Positions 11,589 to 22,631 of a stretch of DNA of 64,000 nt are shown piece after piece. The stretch lies in NCBI GenBank assembly GCA_024291935.2, contig CM044320.1, positions 50,906,001 to 50,970,000 on the forward strand, given 5' to 3'. Every line of letters begins with the position of its first letter. Position 1 is the stretch's first letter. Under the pieces are notes generated by a model. That model made no database searches and was not told the origin of the DNA. It saw only the letters and a program-made list of their open reading frames with translations. This DNA is from Okapia johnstoni. Lineage: Eukaryota; Chordata; Mammalia; Artiodactyla; Giraffidae. Position numbers and translations under genes: made by a program.

Positions 11589-12710
11589 ATGCACTTCATT
11601 TATTCTGATGAACCACACTATTGTGCACAAGCTGATTAGCTCCAGGCTTTTGAGTTATTTCCATATGCCTCACTTCATCCTAAATTATTAGAAAGTAAGT
11701 GAGATACCACAAAAATGGATTATCCAAATAATCAAACCTTATCTTTCTAAGCAATAAGTTTTCATTTTAACCATTTTAAATAGAGACATTTTTAAAATAT
11801 GTTTCTCTGCTTTTTTGAAGTATATACTTAATATTTTTAAATGTTTTTCTGATAATTGTGTGTCTGCTCAATCTCTCAGATGTGTCCAAATCTTTGCGGC
11901 CCATGGACCGTAGCCCACCAGGCTCCTCTTTCCATGGAATTTTCCAAGCAAGAATGCCGGAGCAGGTTGCCATTTCCTATTCCAGGGAATCTTCCTGACC
12001 CAGGGATGGAACCTGAGTCTCTAGTGTTTCCTTTGTTGGAAGGCAAATTCTTTACCACTAGCACCACTTGGGAATCCCCTTTCTAATAGTTAATGGACAT
12101 TATTATGAATTTCATCTGTTATATTGGACCCAAATATATTAATGTCCCTAGGAGCTATTGAGGGGTGTTTATCTCCTTACTCAATGACCTCAGTTTGCTA
12201 TTTTTCAAATCTTAATGTCTCTTCCTTATACCTTTTCTGTCACCTGAAAAAGTGTTGCATTGACCTGATCTCACCATCAGGTTGATCAGTAATGTGTTTG
12301 CCTTGGCCAGATCTTCATTTCTGTTGCAGTTTACAGCAGGCTAAGAATCCAGACAATTTTGTCCAAAATAAAACATGCCTGGAGTGCTTTGCAATGAATT
12401 AATATGCACTTTTTGGAAACTAAGGAGCCTGGGAAACATTTTCACTTTTTGTTAAGGTTCTAAACTGTTACAGATAATTGTAAGAACGTTTTTTTAAAAG
12501 AGTAAACATGTTCTTTCTGAAGAATTTCCCTTTGAACTAAGTGTGCATCCTTTGAAGTATGGACTTTGGGAACATCTTTGTATACCTTTATTTTTTTTAA
12601 GGTTCTAACTGTGTTACAGACTCTTGAGTTTGCTCAGTACGTGATCACTAGATAAATTACTTAACTTATAATAAAAATATACCAATAAACCTGTGGCATA
12701 TTTTAAAGAG
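11589..12710 (+). other. IKBIP: Probable 3' UTR of IKBIP isoform ending in exon A
   Basis: Non-coding sequence after the stop. AATAAA signals lie at 12367-12372, 12670-12675 and 12684-12689; the last two, close together, are the best candidates for the main end, giving about 1.1 kb. A minus-oriented Bov-tA SINE (11856-12078) sits inside. The choice of poly(A) site is inference. Confidence 0.55.
11856..12078 (-). mobile_element. Bov-tA SINE within the IKBIP 3' UTR
   Basis: Reverse-complement Bov-tA, from gtgtctgctcaatctctcag to accacttgggaatcccc, lying 270 nt after the exon A stop codon. Confidence 0.85.
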
Positions 12711-12817
12711 GAAAAAGCAGCATAATGAGAAATGATGTGATAATTATGGTAATTAAAAGTGTGTCATTATTTTAGAGTCCCCAAACCAATCACCCAACCA
12801 AATTTGTTTCATGCAGT

Positions 12818-12910
12818 GATTTTATTTTATTTTTAAATTAATTTTTATTGGAGTATAGTTTGCTTTACAGTGTTGCATCAGTTTCTACTGTACAGCATAC
12901 ACAAAATTTT
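12818..12910 (-). mobile_element. L1 3' end fragment
   Basis: Contains tttttattggagtatagttt and ctactgtacagc, the reverse complement of the L1 3' end. Confidence 0.7.
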
Positions 12911-12954
12911 AATTTACACATAATTATATAATAGAGTCACAAGGAATAAAACAT

Positions 12955-13172
12955 GGACATATTGAGGTGAAATTAAGGGGAGGTCTAGACAGATTTTTGC
13001 AATAATGATAGTCAGAAGCGTACAGGTTTGGGGGAGCACATAAGACTTTCATTGGCAAACTGATGTATCAAGACCTATGGCTGATTCATGTTGAGGTTTG
13101 ACAGAAAACAACACAATTCTGTAAAGCAAGCAATTATCCTTCAATAAAGAAAGAAACTGAAAAAAAAAAAAA
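12955..13172 (+). mobile_element. L1 3' UTR end with poly(A)
   Basis: Ends gacagaaaacaacacaattc, then ccttcaataaagaaag and a run of A, the 3' terminus of ruminant L1. Confidence 0.7.
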
Positions 13173-14211
13173 GTGTCCAAGGTTGGAGTTGAAAACTGAG
13201 TTAATTTTCACCTTGCACACAGCAGTTAAGTTCTTGTTTCTTCTTGCCAAATACCAACTATAGTCCTAGTTTTGTGATGCAATTTCAGTGGAATTAAACA
13301 CAAAGAACTTGAAAGCAGTCAGTTACAAAAGATAGGTGTGGTCAAGTGGTTTTATTATGTAAATTTGTACATTTTTGGAAAAGTTCCGAATGAATGCTAC
13401 CTTGGGATTAGGAAGATTTATGGTAGACAGCCAGAAAAGTAAGCCTGAAACAGTGCTACTATTAAGGAGCATAGCATTAATTTCTGGAATCTTAACATTA
13501 AATTTCTTGACTTCTGAATGTCTAAATTCTTGTCTGTGTGCACTGGCAAATTGTATTTGTTTTTCTTTATTTTCACACTCATAAAATAGATTATAACGTT
13601 AGCCAAAACTGTTTCGTTTCAGCCTCCATCCTGCCAGGACAGATAAGATCTCTTGTACTCTTCAGTTTTATATATTTACCTATTTTTTGGCATGTCACCA
13701 GATTTGATACATCTTTATTATTAACTAGAATATGCGTCATAGTGATGGTTACAGAAAATAAAATGGAAATAAGGTGGTCACTGAGCTCTATAGTGACAGT
13801 TACAAGGAATATGAAAGCTACACTTCTGCAAGTATTTCTTGAGAAAATATTGTGCGCATGTATGTACACATGTATATATTCCTTTATTCAGGCATTTTCC
13901 TATTAAAAAATGTAATTATAGAGATTTAAATGTACCTAATTTGTCTTCCTGTGTTTCTTAAATTCATTTATTTAACACAGATACTTGAAATTTCAGAAAG
14001 TTCCCTAATGTATCAAATATTACACTACATTATTAGTCTTTCCTTTAAGGAAAATTACCATGTTCTAAGACACATTTTTGTATCTTTGTAATTAATAATA
14101 AATTTTATATCAGTTGCTTCTAGAATACTGTGTCACTTTTTTCAATAGCACATATAAATCACTTACAAAACAAGCACCTATTTTTTTTTTTTAAGTTTAA
14201 AAGTGTATTTG

Positions 14212-14300
14212 GGGGGACTCTTTACCCCGCTTAGTGTCTATGCTGAGAGCTTTGTACTTCTCTTTAATAAATTCTATTTGTTTGCAAAAAAAAAAAAAAA
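14212..14300 (+). mobile_element. Short processed retroinsert with poly(A) and target duplication
   Basis: About 75 nt ending tctttaataaattctatttg tttgc and a run of about 16 A, flanked by the 13-bp direct repeat aaaagtgtatttg (14199-14211 and 14299-14311; the A's at the right are shared with the tail). The target TTTAAAA is a typical L1 endonuclease site. AATAAA lies 15-20 nt before the tail, so this is the cleaved 3' end of an RNA polymerase II transcript. Its source is not recognised; the segment resembles an LTR R/U5 end. Confidence 0.65.
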
Positions 14301-14494
14301 AAGTGTATTTGTAGTAATAGTTCCTTAAATTTTGTGTTAAGGTGAGACACTGTTGACTAAAGTTGAATTTTTATATTTTACAATGAAAAATATTGATTTA
14401 TTAGCCTGTATGGTTTGCTAGAAAACTAAATTTGTAAGATACAAAGTTAATGTTTTTGGTTTGTGTTTTTGGGAGAGGGGTGGGGGCGGGCTGT

Positions 14495-14599
14495 ACTGTG
14501 TGACTTTTGGGAAATCTTGGTTCCCTGACCAGGGATTGAACTGGTGCCCTTGGCAGTGAAAGTGCAAAGTCCTAACCACTGGACCACCAGGGAATTCCC
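14495..14599 (-). mobile_element. CHR SINE
   Basis: Reverse-complement CHR with right end ctggaccaccagggaattcc. Confidence 0.85.
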
Positions 14600-14889
14600 A
14601 ATAGCATTATTTTAATTTTAATCTAATTGTAGGTCTTTGTATGACTCTATAATCTTGAGCAAGGATTATTATGTTGTCATTATAAACTAATGATGCTCCA
14701 AATTCACCAAACACATTTGATGTGCTCTGCAAATTCACCCAGCATCTGTTTCAGTTCAGCTATGAACTATTAATTTCACACAAGTCAAAATGCTCCATCC
14801 CAGCTTTACAAAGCAGAGGAAGACAGAACCAGCCTTCTGGAGCCTATTATGTGTCCCACTGCTAGAAAGCCTATGGTCCGTCATCACCC

Positions 14890-15080
14890 TAACAGTTCTG
14901 CGTATTGAGTACCTACCCTGTCCCAGTCATTGTGCTAGGCACTTTGCATGTGTTATTGCAAATTCTCACCACAGCTTTGCTAGCTATGAGACCCCCTTTT
15001 ACGAATGAGGAGACAGATCAAGATTCCGAATCGTACAATCTCACTGCTGAGTCTGTCCAACTCCAGAGGCCACTCACCTC
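14890..15080 (-). repeat. MIR SINE, degraded
   Basis: Contains attgtgctaggcactttgca and ccccttttacgaatgagg, reverse complement of MIR. Confidence 0.7.
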
Positions 15081-15324
15081 CCATTGTACCTGCTGCTGTT
15101 CAACCAAGGAGGAAAAAAAGAAATCGGCTATCAGTAGCACTATCTTGAGAAATCAAAAGGCTGTAATTCAGCCAAATGTGTCCACTACTATGTTGCCATT
15201 AAACTAGATATAAGTCCCTCAAAAGTTTTAACTGTTACCTAAAATTATGTGGGCCTTGGGTGTAAGAAGGAATCAATAGATGTTTAGGAAGACTGAGAAA
15301 GCAGTAGAAGAGAAAAAACTTTAG

Positions 15325-15437
15325 AGTGGAATCTTTTAATCTAGGCTTTGCCACTAACTCTGTGTGTTTGGGGGCACTCTGGGGGCTCAGTTTTTTAAGT
15401 AAAATGAGGGAATTATACTAAATAATTTCTAAAATCT
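15325..15437 (+). repeat. MIR SINE fragment
   Basis: aggctttgccactaactctg and aaaatgagggaattatacta match the MIR core in sense orientation. Confidence 0.6.
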
Positions 15438-15449
15438 CTTCTGGCTTTA

Positions 15450-15661
15450 CAGTGTACAATGACAGTCAGTCATGTCCAACTTTTATGAACCCGTGGACCA
15501 TAACCCATCAGGCTCCTCTATCTATGGGATCCTCCAGGCAAGAATACTGGCGTGGGTCACCATTTCCTTCTCCAGGGGATCTTCCCAACCCAGGGGTCGA
15601 ACCTGGGTCGTCTCCTGCATTGCAGGCAGATTCTTTACTGTCTGAGCCAGCTGGGAAGCCC
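15450..15661 (-). mobile_element. Bov-tA SINE with target-site duplication
   Basis: Flanked by the exact 12-bp repeat cttctggcttta at 15438-15449 and 15662-15673. Confidence 0.9.
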
Positions 15662-15847
15662 CTTCTGGCTTTAAGTGGTTTTAAATTCTAGAGATCAATA
15701 AAATTTCCAGGCCTCTTGGTATGGTTCAAAAATCCTTTAGCAAAGTTTTTGGAAGGCCGATTGGATCCAAAAATCATTCCCTTGACTCACGTTGCTTTGG
15801 CTTGAAGATTAAGACAATGTTTAACATTACAGGGCCGCATCTAGCTT

Positions 15848-16200
15848 CTGCTTCTTGTTTAGTCGCTAAGTTGTGTCCAACTCTTAGCAATTCAATGGAC
15901 TGTAGCAGGCCAGGCTTCTCTGTCCTCCACTATCTCCTAGAGATGTCCATTGAGTCAGTGATGCTATCTAATCATCTCATCCTCTGTCGCCCCCTTCTCT
16001 TCCTGCCCTCAATCTTTCCCAGCATCAGGGTCTTTTTCATTGAGTTGGTTCTTCTCATCAGGTGGCCAAATTGGAGCTTCAGCTTCAGCCACAGTCCTTC
16101 CAATGAATATTCAGTGTTGATTTCCTTTAGGATTGATTGATTTGATTTCCTTGCAGTCCAAGGGACTCTCAACAGTCTTCTCCAGCACCACAATTTGAAA
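15848..16200 (-). mobile_element. BovB 3' end, 5'-truncated, with target-site duplication
   Basis: Runs through the BovB 3' region (ctcatcctctgtcgccccct, cagtccaagggactctcaac). The 11-bp repeat gcatctagctt flanks it at 15837-15847 and 16201-16211. Confidence 0.9.
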
Positions 16201-17639
16201 GCATCTAGCTTAGTACCTTGTTTATGTGATAGGAATAGGAATATTAGTAAATATTTAAATTACTGGGTGAATCTTTTGAGCTGCTGATAGACTCCAACTC
16301 TTCTCTTCATCTTAGGCAAATAGCTTAAACAAACCATTATGTAATAATAATTAAACATAATTCAGTGAAGTAATTTCTAGGCTATTCCTATACTGTATTG
16401 AGTTTCTATTTTAGTGAAGACCAACAGAAGTTCATAATATACTGTTTTTATAAGCTGACAAGTGAAACAAAGAAGCTTACTATCAGTTTCTTAATGATCT
16501 AATACTTCTAAGAATAAAGTTAGCCCTTTCTTAGATGTCTTCATTGTTTAATACTGTTAAGTTATAGCTACTCTACCAGAATAGATACATTAATAAAATG
16601 ATAACCTATAATGAAATAGATGAAAGTAAGCCCTCTCCTGTTACCTTTGAGAATCTCTTTCAGCAAATATAATTTGTTGCAAAAATTTCCCCTAAAAAAT
16701 AAAACTTAAGGTTTTGCAACCACTGCTTGATTTCCTTCCTAGCTGTGGCTATTCGTTACTGTCACACCCACTATAACATTTTCACAATATAACTTCTTTA
16801 CCAAGATTAAAAAAAAAAAAATTTGGGCCACCTTCCCCACTACTAATCAACACTGCATAAACCTATTAAGAAAAATCTTAAAATATATTTTGGAACCAAA
16901 TATATATGATGGGGCAAGAAGGGGGTCTTGAGGCTTTGAATTAACTTTTTTACTGCCCCATTTCAGCTTGTCATTTCTTTGCAACTATATGACTTCTCCT
17001 TTTTTAAGCCACCATAAAAATAATATTCCAAACATATTAAATATTTATTTGTATTAAGTAGAACTAAGTTAATGTTACCAAAATAACTCCAGCAGGTTAC
17101 CTGAGTGAACCAGGCAAATGCAATTTAAGAAAGATGATTCATAAAAAACATATTGAAGAAATACAATTATATTGGAAAAAACTTGCTGACTTTAAACTAC
17201 ATATTTTGTAAAAAAAAAAAATTCCAGTCTACGTATTTGTTTTTTTATTCCTTATTTTTTCTGAAATTTAAATAATCTATTTACATGATTTTTCTTTCCC
17301 AAACTAAGTGACAAACTTCTTGAAAGCAGAAACTGTTGATCAAACTAGTACATATCAGCACAGTAAATGTTGCTGAATGAAGCTGGTTTTGATTTTAGTA
17401 GGAAGCTATAGACAATTTCCACTTTAAAACAATGCTTTCCTAGGAAACAAGCTGAAAGTTAAATGTGCGTAAGTTGAACAACTGACTCTTAATGTTATAA
17501 ATGGAATTCCTTTTCACAATGTATATCTGTTTGGACACAGGCTTTGACAATATATTTTACATTAATTTTTTTTGCTTCATAGTTTAGCACACAGCACACA
17601 GGTGTAAGTTAATCTTCTGATTGAAACTTAATTGAAGCC

Positions 17640-17800
17640 TGACCTGTGTTTTATTTTTTAATTAAGTAAATTTGGCATATAACATTGTGTAAATTTAAAG
17701 TACACAGCATGATACTTTTAATACATTTATATATTCAGTCACCGGAAGGGAGGATATCCTGCCATTTATGACAACATGGATGGATTTTGAGCATGTGTGT
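17640..17800 (-). mobile_element. L1 fragment, old
   Basis: taagtaaatttggcatataa and aagtacacagcatgatactt resemble the reverse complement of an old L1 3' UTR. Confidence 0.5.
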
Positions 17801-18474
17801 TTTCAGTTTTGTGTTGTTCATGGTACTTACCCATCTTATCACCATAATCAGCACTTTAATTTTCTCCTTTTCCTCTTAACTTTATTAACTAATAGCACAA
17901 TGCAACAAAACTTCAAATATTCAAAATACAATAAAATAACTCAGCTTCCCCCAAACCACTATGTAACACATATACACAACAACAACAACAAAACTAACAA
18001 CTTGAAGTTTTTCCAGGCAATTGTGTGGCTCAAAATGTTCCTCAGCTAATGTGTCCAAGTTAAACCAAAACAGTTAAAAGACATCAATTTTCAATGGATG
18101 GTGGGGAAGGATGATGGCATTGAAAAACCCAAAAGGTGAGAGTGACTTGTATTTGGAATCATGGAATTTTAGAACCTTGGAGATAATTGTTTGTTGTTTT
18201 GTTTTTACACATCCATCATCTCTATTATTTAACTACCGAACTGAGTTGAAGCCACAGCTGAAGCTGTGCTCATCTTAATGTCCTTCAGACTTCACATACC
18301 TAACAACATACTAGGAACTTAGAGATCACTAATTAAATGGAATTAGTTCAATACCCCAAAAAAGTTTTCATGAAAGTAATTCGACAATAAAGTCCCTTCA
18401 TTCTGGCACTTGTTATACCTACAAACAAACTTGTGTTTAGAGGTCATGTTGACTTGTTTGATCCCCCCAATTGA

Positions 18475-18720
18475 TTTAGTTTTAATTAATTTCTACTGAA
18501 GTATAGTATAGTTGTGATAGTTTCAACTGTACAGCAAAATGCATCAGCCACTTTCCTTTTTTATATATGCCCCCTCCGTTTTGGACTTCCTTCCCATACA
18601 GGTCACCACAGTGTAGAAAGCTGAGTTCCTTGTGCCGTACAGTATGTTTTCATTAGTTACCTATTTTATACACAGTGTCAGCAGTGTATGGCCTCTCAAA
18701 TTTACCACAGCTCATCCGCA
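18475..18720 (-). mobile_element. L1 3' region fragment
   Basis: ttaatttctactgaagtata, caactgtacagcaaaatgca and ccttgtgccgtacagtatg match the reverse complement of an artiodactyl L1 3' region. Confidence 0.65.
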
Positions 18721-18725
18721 GGAGG

Positions 18726-18966
18726 GGCTTCTCTGGTGGCTCAGACAGTAAAGAATCCACCTGCAATGCAGGAGACCTGGGGTCTATCCCTGGGTCGGGA
18801 AGACACCCTGGAGAAGGGAATGGATACCCACTCCAGTATTCTTGCCTGGAGAATTCCATGGACAGAGGAGCATGGCCAGCTATAGTCCATGAGGTCACAA
18901 AGAGTCGGACATGAATGTACGACTAACACACACACACAAACACACACAAACACACACACACACACT
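18726..18966 (+). mobile_element. Bov-tA SINE with (AC)n tail
   Basis: Complete Bov-tA from ggcttctctggtggctcaga to gacatgaatgtacgactaac, followed by an interrupted (AC)n microsatellite at 18926-18966. Confidence 0.9.
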
Positions 18967-19272
18967 TACAGGTGGCTTCCTCCTCCCTTCTCCAGCAACT
19001 GAAAAAATATCATTGTCCCTCACTGAGCTCATTTTGTCCCTGTACTGAGGACTGAAAGTGCAAAAAGAACTGGAAAATGCCATTTGTAGTAACGTGAAAT
19101 TTCTTTAATGTTTTCCTTCCTATTCATTAGCAATACACAATGCATCTTTTACCAAATGCTTTCCAGAAGTGTGGTAACTTTATAGTTAAAAATGACACCT
19201 AAAATTTAAGTTGTATCTTAACTGTTGAGTTTTTAATCAATTTAATTATTCTGGTACTATATTTTCTTACAG

Positions 19273-20028
19273 TGTCAGAAGTCTGAAGCTATCATAGAAC
19301 AATTGAAGGCTTTTCAAATAATTACTCATCTAAAGCATCTACAGGAGGAAATTTATGAAGTGAAAAACTGGTCCAACAGGATACGTGAAAAGCAGGATAT
19401 ACTGAACAACAATCTGACGACGGTTTCTCAAGATGTTGCAAAAGTAGACCGAAGTACAACTTCCATGGCAAAAGATGTCGGTCTCAAGATTACAACGATA
19501 AAAACAGACATACGACGTATGTCAGGTTTAGTAACTGATGTAACGTCATTGACAGATTCTGTACAAGAACTGGAAAATAAAATAGAAAAAGTAGAAAAAA
19601 ATACAGTCAAAAACATAGGTGACCTTCTTTCAAGTAGCATTGACCGAACAGCAATGCTCCGAAAGACAGCGTCTGAAAATTCGCAAAGAATTAGCTCTGC
19701 TAAGAAGATACTTTCTGAGCTACAGGGTGATTTCAACAAGCACACAGATAGGTTTTTAAGCTTAGAAAGTGACAGAGCGAAAGTCCTGAAGACAGTGACT
19801 TTTGCAAATGATCTAAAACCAAAGGTGTATAATCTAAAGAAGGATTTTTCCCGCTTGGAACCATTGGTAAATGATTTAACACTACGCATTGGGAGACTGG
19901 TTACTGACTTACTACAGAGAGAGAAAGAAATTGCTTTCTTAAAAGAGAAAATATCTAACTTAACAACAGTCCGAGCTGAGATTAAAGATATGAAAGATGA
20001 GATAAAACACATTTCAGATATGGATTAG
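19273..20028 (+). CDS. IKBIP: IKBIP alternative terminal exon B (coiled-coil C-terminus of the 350-residue form)
   Basis: The acceptor ends tattttcttacag at 19260-19272. The exon opens in phase 0 with CQKSEAIIEQLKAFQ and reads 251 residues to TAG at 20026-20028. It matches the C-terminal part of human IKBIP isoform 1 throughout, e.g. ENKIEKVEKNTVKNIGDLLS and FANDLKPKVYNLKKDFSRLE. Human has Trp where the first codon here is Cys. The product is a parallel-coiled-coil-type sequence with a near-C-terminal N-glycosylation sequon (NLT) and ends HISDMD. An in-frame TTG at 19303 is not the start; translation enters from the upstream exon. Confidence 0.95.
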   Translation, partial: CQKSEAIIEQLKAFQIITHLKHLQEEIYEVKNWSNRIREKQDILNNNLTTVSQDVAKVDRSTTSMAKDVGLKITTIKTDIRRMSGLVTDVTSLTDSVQELENKIEKVEKNTVKNIGDLLSSSIDRTAMLRKTASENSQRISSAKKILSELQGDFNKHTDRFLSLESDRAKVLKTVTFANDLKPKVYNLKKDFSRLEPLVNDLTLRIGRLVTDLLQREKEIAFLKEKISNLTTVRAEIKDMKDEIKHISDMD

Positions 20029-20230
20029 ACTGAAATTATTTAGATTAGACTGAAATAACGCTTTTTAATAGGACCTCTGTCATGTTATAAAAAGACTGAC
20101 AGCTGAAAATAATGAAATTTTGGAGTAAATATTATTTTGTAGTAGGTTCTATTTTGTACAGTAAAAATAAAAATTTTTGAAGGACTAAGCACTTGATTTC
20201 CCAAAATAAATGTGCTAAAACATGTTTAGA
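20029..20230 (+). other. IKBIP: Short 3' UTR of IKBIP isoform ending in exon B
   Basis: Two AATAAA hexamers, at 20166-20171 and 20205-20210, follow the stop codon within 185 nt, giving a short 3' UTR of roughly 160-200 nt. A 14-nt stretch just after the stop is repeated (tagattagactgaaat-like, 20025-20055). The cleavage site is inferred. Confidence 0.6.
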
Positions 20231-20326
20231 ACTTTATTCAAAATGTGTTTGCAACTTTATATAGCAAGGACCTTATGTATTCCCCTTACATACACACTCA
20301 TGCATTTACATGCACGCAGGCATGCA

Positions 20327-20542
20327 TACTAAGTCGCTTCAGTCCTGTCCGAGTCTTTGTGACCCTATGGACTATAGCCCTCCAGGCTCCTCTGTCCGTG
20401 GGATTTTCCAGGCAAGAATACTGGAGTAGGTTGTCATGCCCTCCTCCAGGGGATCTTCCTGACCCAGGGATCAAACCCAAGTGTCTTACATCTCCTGCAT
20501 TGGTAGGCGGGTTCTTTACCTCTAGTACCAACTTGGAAGCCC
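20327..20542 (-). mobile_element. Bov-tA SINE
   Basis: Reverse-complement Bov-tA, 100 nt past the IKBIP exon B poly(A) signals, ending accaacttggaagccc next to CA-rich sequence. Confidence 0.88.
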
Positions 20543-21032
20543 ATGTACGTGTGCACACACACACAAATGTACACACACTCATGGTCTGCCAGTCTAGCAC
20601 TGGGAAATCAAGATGAGGCAGGATCTAAATGCCCACTTGCTCTCACTGACTGCCAAGGAGCATGGTATGTGAAGTGGGGCCTTACCTGGCGAACTGTCCA
20701 TCAGTATCAGGGCTGTAACATGCATTATCCATTTAGAGTCAGCGAAACCATCAATAGAAAAGTCACAACAACCAGGGAGCTGCAGTCAAAGAATCATGTA
20801 AGCCCTCCTGGGTCCTTCACAGCTTTAGGAAATAGGGAAAGGGCACCTAAAATGAGGTAAGGAAGTGGCAACTAGAGTAGGGTTTGGGAGGTGGGGGCAA
20901 CATACATTTCAGAGGGTTTGCCAAGTCTCATACAGAAGCTGCCCCAAAGCAGCACAACTCATGTGTGGTGTTGATGTGACCAGAAGTGGCCAAAGCAAAG
21001 AAGGAAGTTCTAACATTTAAAATAGCATTACA

Positions 21033-21253
21033 GGGGACTTCCCTGGTGGTCCAGTGGTTAAGACCTCACCTTACAATGCAGTGGGTGAGGGTTCAATCCC
21101 TGGTCTGGGAGCTAAGATCCCACATGCTTCCTGGCCTTCCTGGCCGGAAAACCAAAACATGAAACAGAAGCAATATTGTAACAAATTCAATAAAGCCCTT
21201 AAAAATAGTCCACATTATAAAAAAAGGACATCTAGCAGTCCCTTAAAAAATAA
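21033..21253 (+). mobile_element. CHR SINE, variant with long 3' tail
   Basis: Head ggggacttccctggtggtcc. The tail includes aacagaagcaatattgtaac and aattcaataaagccct. The flanks ttaaaatagcattaca (21017-21032) and ttaaaacagcattaca (21254-21269) differ at one base. Confidence 0.85.
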
Positions 21254-21519
21254 TTAAAACAGCATTACATTAGCATGAGAAAACCCAGTCTCATCTATAG
21301 GGGCAGAAAATAAATCAGCAGTTGCCTGGGAAATATAGCTTTTTAGAAAAGCAAATCTTGAGGGGTGAAGGATATTTATTATAATATCTTGATTGCAATG
21401 ATGGTTTCATAGGTATATACTTGTATCAAATGCATCAAATTGTATTCTTTAATAAATATGTGCAGTTTATTGTATATCAATTATTCCTCCAGGAAGTTGT
21501 AAAAAAAAAGTACAGTACA

Positions 21520-21642
21520 GGGAATTCCCTGGCAGTCCAATAGTTAGGACTCCATACTCTCACTTCCAAGGGCTGGATTCAATTCCTGGTCAGGAAACTA
21601 AGATTCCACAAGCCCCATGGCACAGCCCAAAAAAAAAAAAAA
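21520..21642 (+). mobile_element. CHR SINE
   Basis: gggaattccctggcagtcca head, cccatggcacagccc near the end and a poly(A) tail. Confidence 0.88.
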
Positions 21643-21764
21643 CTACAATAATCTTAAAAAAAAAAAATCACCCACATTCAGTTTCAAATGCCTAGCATGA
21701 ACAGTATCCAGATGTATACAGCTAATTACCTCAAAAAGATGTTTATGAATTTTTTTCTTCCAGT

Positions 21765-22260
21765 TTTACTGACATGTATTCAACATACAGTGCTATATAT
21801 TTAAGCTGTACAGCATGATTTGACTTACATCATGAAGTGATTGCCACACTTTTTAGTGAACCTAATTACCTCATGTAAACATGAAATTGAAGAAATAGAA
21901 AAATGCATGTTTTCCTTTGTGTTGAGTACTCAGGATTTACTCTTAACTTACATATATAACATACACCAATGTTAATTGCATTTATCATGTACATTATATA
22001 TCCCTAATGTAAGTGTGTACATTTTGAATACCTCAATCCAATCCCCTCTTCCTACCCTGCCCCCATACCAACAAATCTGATCTCTGACTTCGTTTTTGAA
22101 GTAGAATTAACCTGCAACACTACGTAAATTCCAGGTCCACAACATAGTGATTTGATTTTTCTACGTATTTCAAAATGCTCACCGTTAAGTCTAGTTCCTT
22201 CCATCACCATACAAATAGATTACCTATTTATTAACTATATTCCCCACCCTACATTTCATA
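21765..22260 (-). mobile_element. Old L1 3' UTR fragment
   Basis: ttactgacatgtattcaaca, gctgtacagcatgatttgac and aaatctgatctctgactt resemble reverse-complement L1MA-type sequence. Confidence 0.55.
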
Positions 22261-22347
22261 CCCATGACTCATTTTGTACCTGGAAGTTTGTACCTCTTCT
22301 TTAATCTCCCTCTCAGTTCCCTCCACTTCCTGCCAACTCCATTCCGT

Positions 22348-22550
22348 TTGTTTAGTCGTTGTGTCCAACTCTTTTGTGACCTCAAGGACTGTAACCTGCC
22401 AGGTTCCTTTGTCCATGGGACTTCCCAGACAAGAATACTGGAGTGGGTTGCCATTTCCTTCTCCAGAGGATCTTCCCAACCCAGAGGTTGAACTCATGTC
22501 TCCTGCATTGGCAGGCAAGTTCTTTACCACTAGCGCCACCTGGGAATCCC
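22348..22550 (-). mobile_element. Bov-tA SINE
   Basis: Reverse-complement Bov-tA ending gcgccacctgggaatccc, 80 nt before the candidate IKBIP exon C. Confidence 0.88.
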
Positions 22551-22631
22551 TTCAGTATAGCCAACCTGTTGCATGCATGGCACTTTAAGAGTCTGTAAAA
22601 ACCACTCATGAAAACCTTAGTTGCTTTCTAG

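Larger units (their letters stand above)
12711..19272 (+). other. IKBIP: IKBIP intron between the two large terminal exons
   Basis: No exon was recognised. It contains L1 pieces (12818-12910, 12955-13172, 17640-17800, 18475-18720), a short processed insert (14212-14300), CHR (14495), MIR (14890, 15325), Bov-tA (15450, 18726) and a BovB 3' end (15848). Stretches 13175-14160, 16215-17640 and 17800-18470 are AT-rich and show nothing I can name. Confidence 0.75.
20231..22631 (+). other. IKBIP: Sequence between IKBIP exon B and the candidate exon C
   Basis: No gene was found. It is mostly repeats: Bov-tA 20327, CHR 21033 and 21520, L1-type 21765-22260 and Bov-tA 22348. 20545-21016 is unique-looking sequence with a short CA-rich start and no convincing exon. 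Confidence 0.7.

Noticed and set aside
13538..13906. 122-codon + strand frame in the IKBIP intron
   Set aside because: AT-rich, no splice or start context, no recognisable domain, and an equally long frame exists on the opposite strand.
19428..20012. 194-codon open frame on the - strand
   Set aside because: It lies wholly antisense to IKBIP exon B, whose + strand frame matches a known protein; the - strand frame is a shadow caused by its codon usage.
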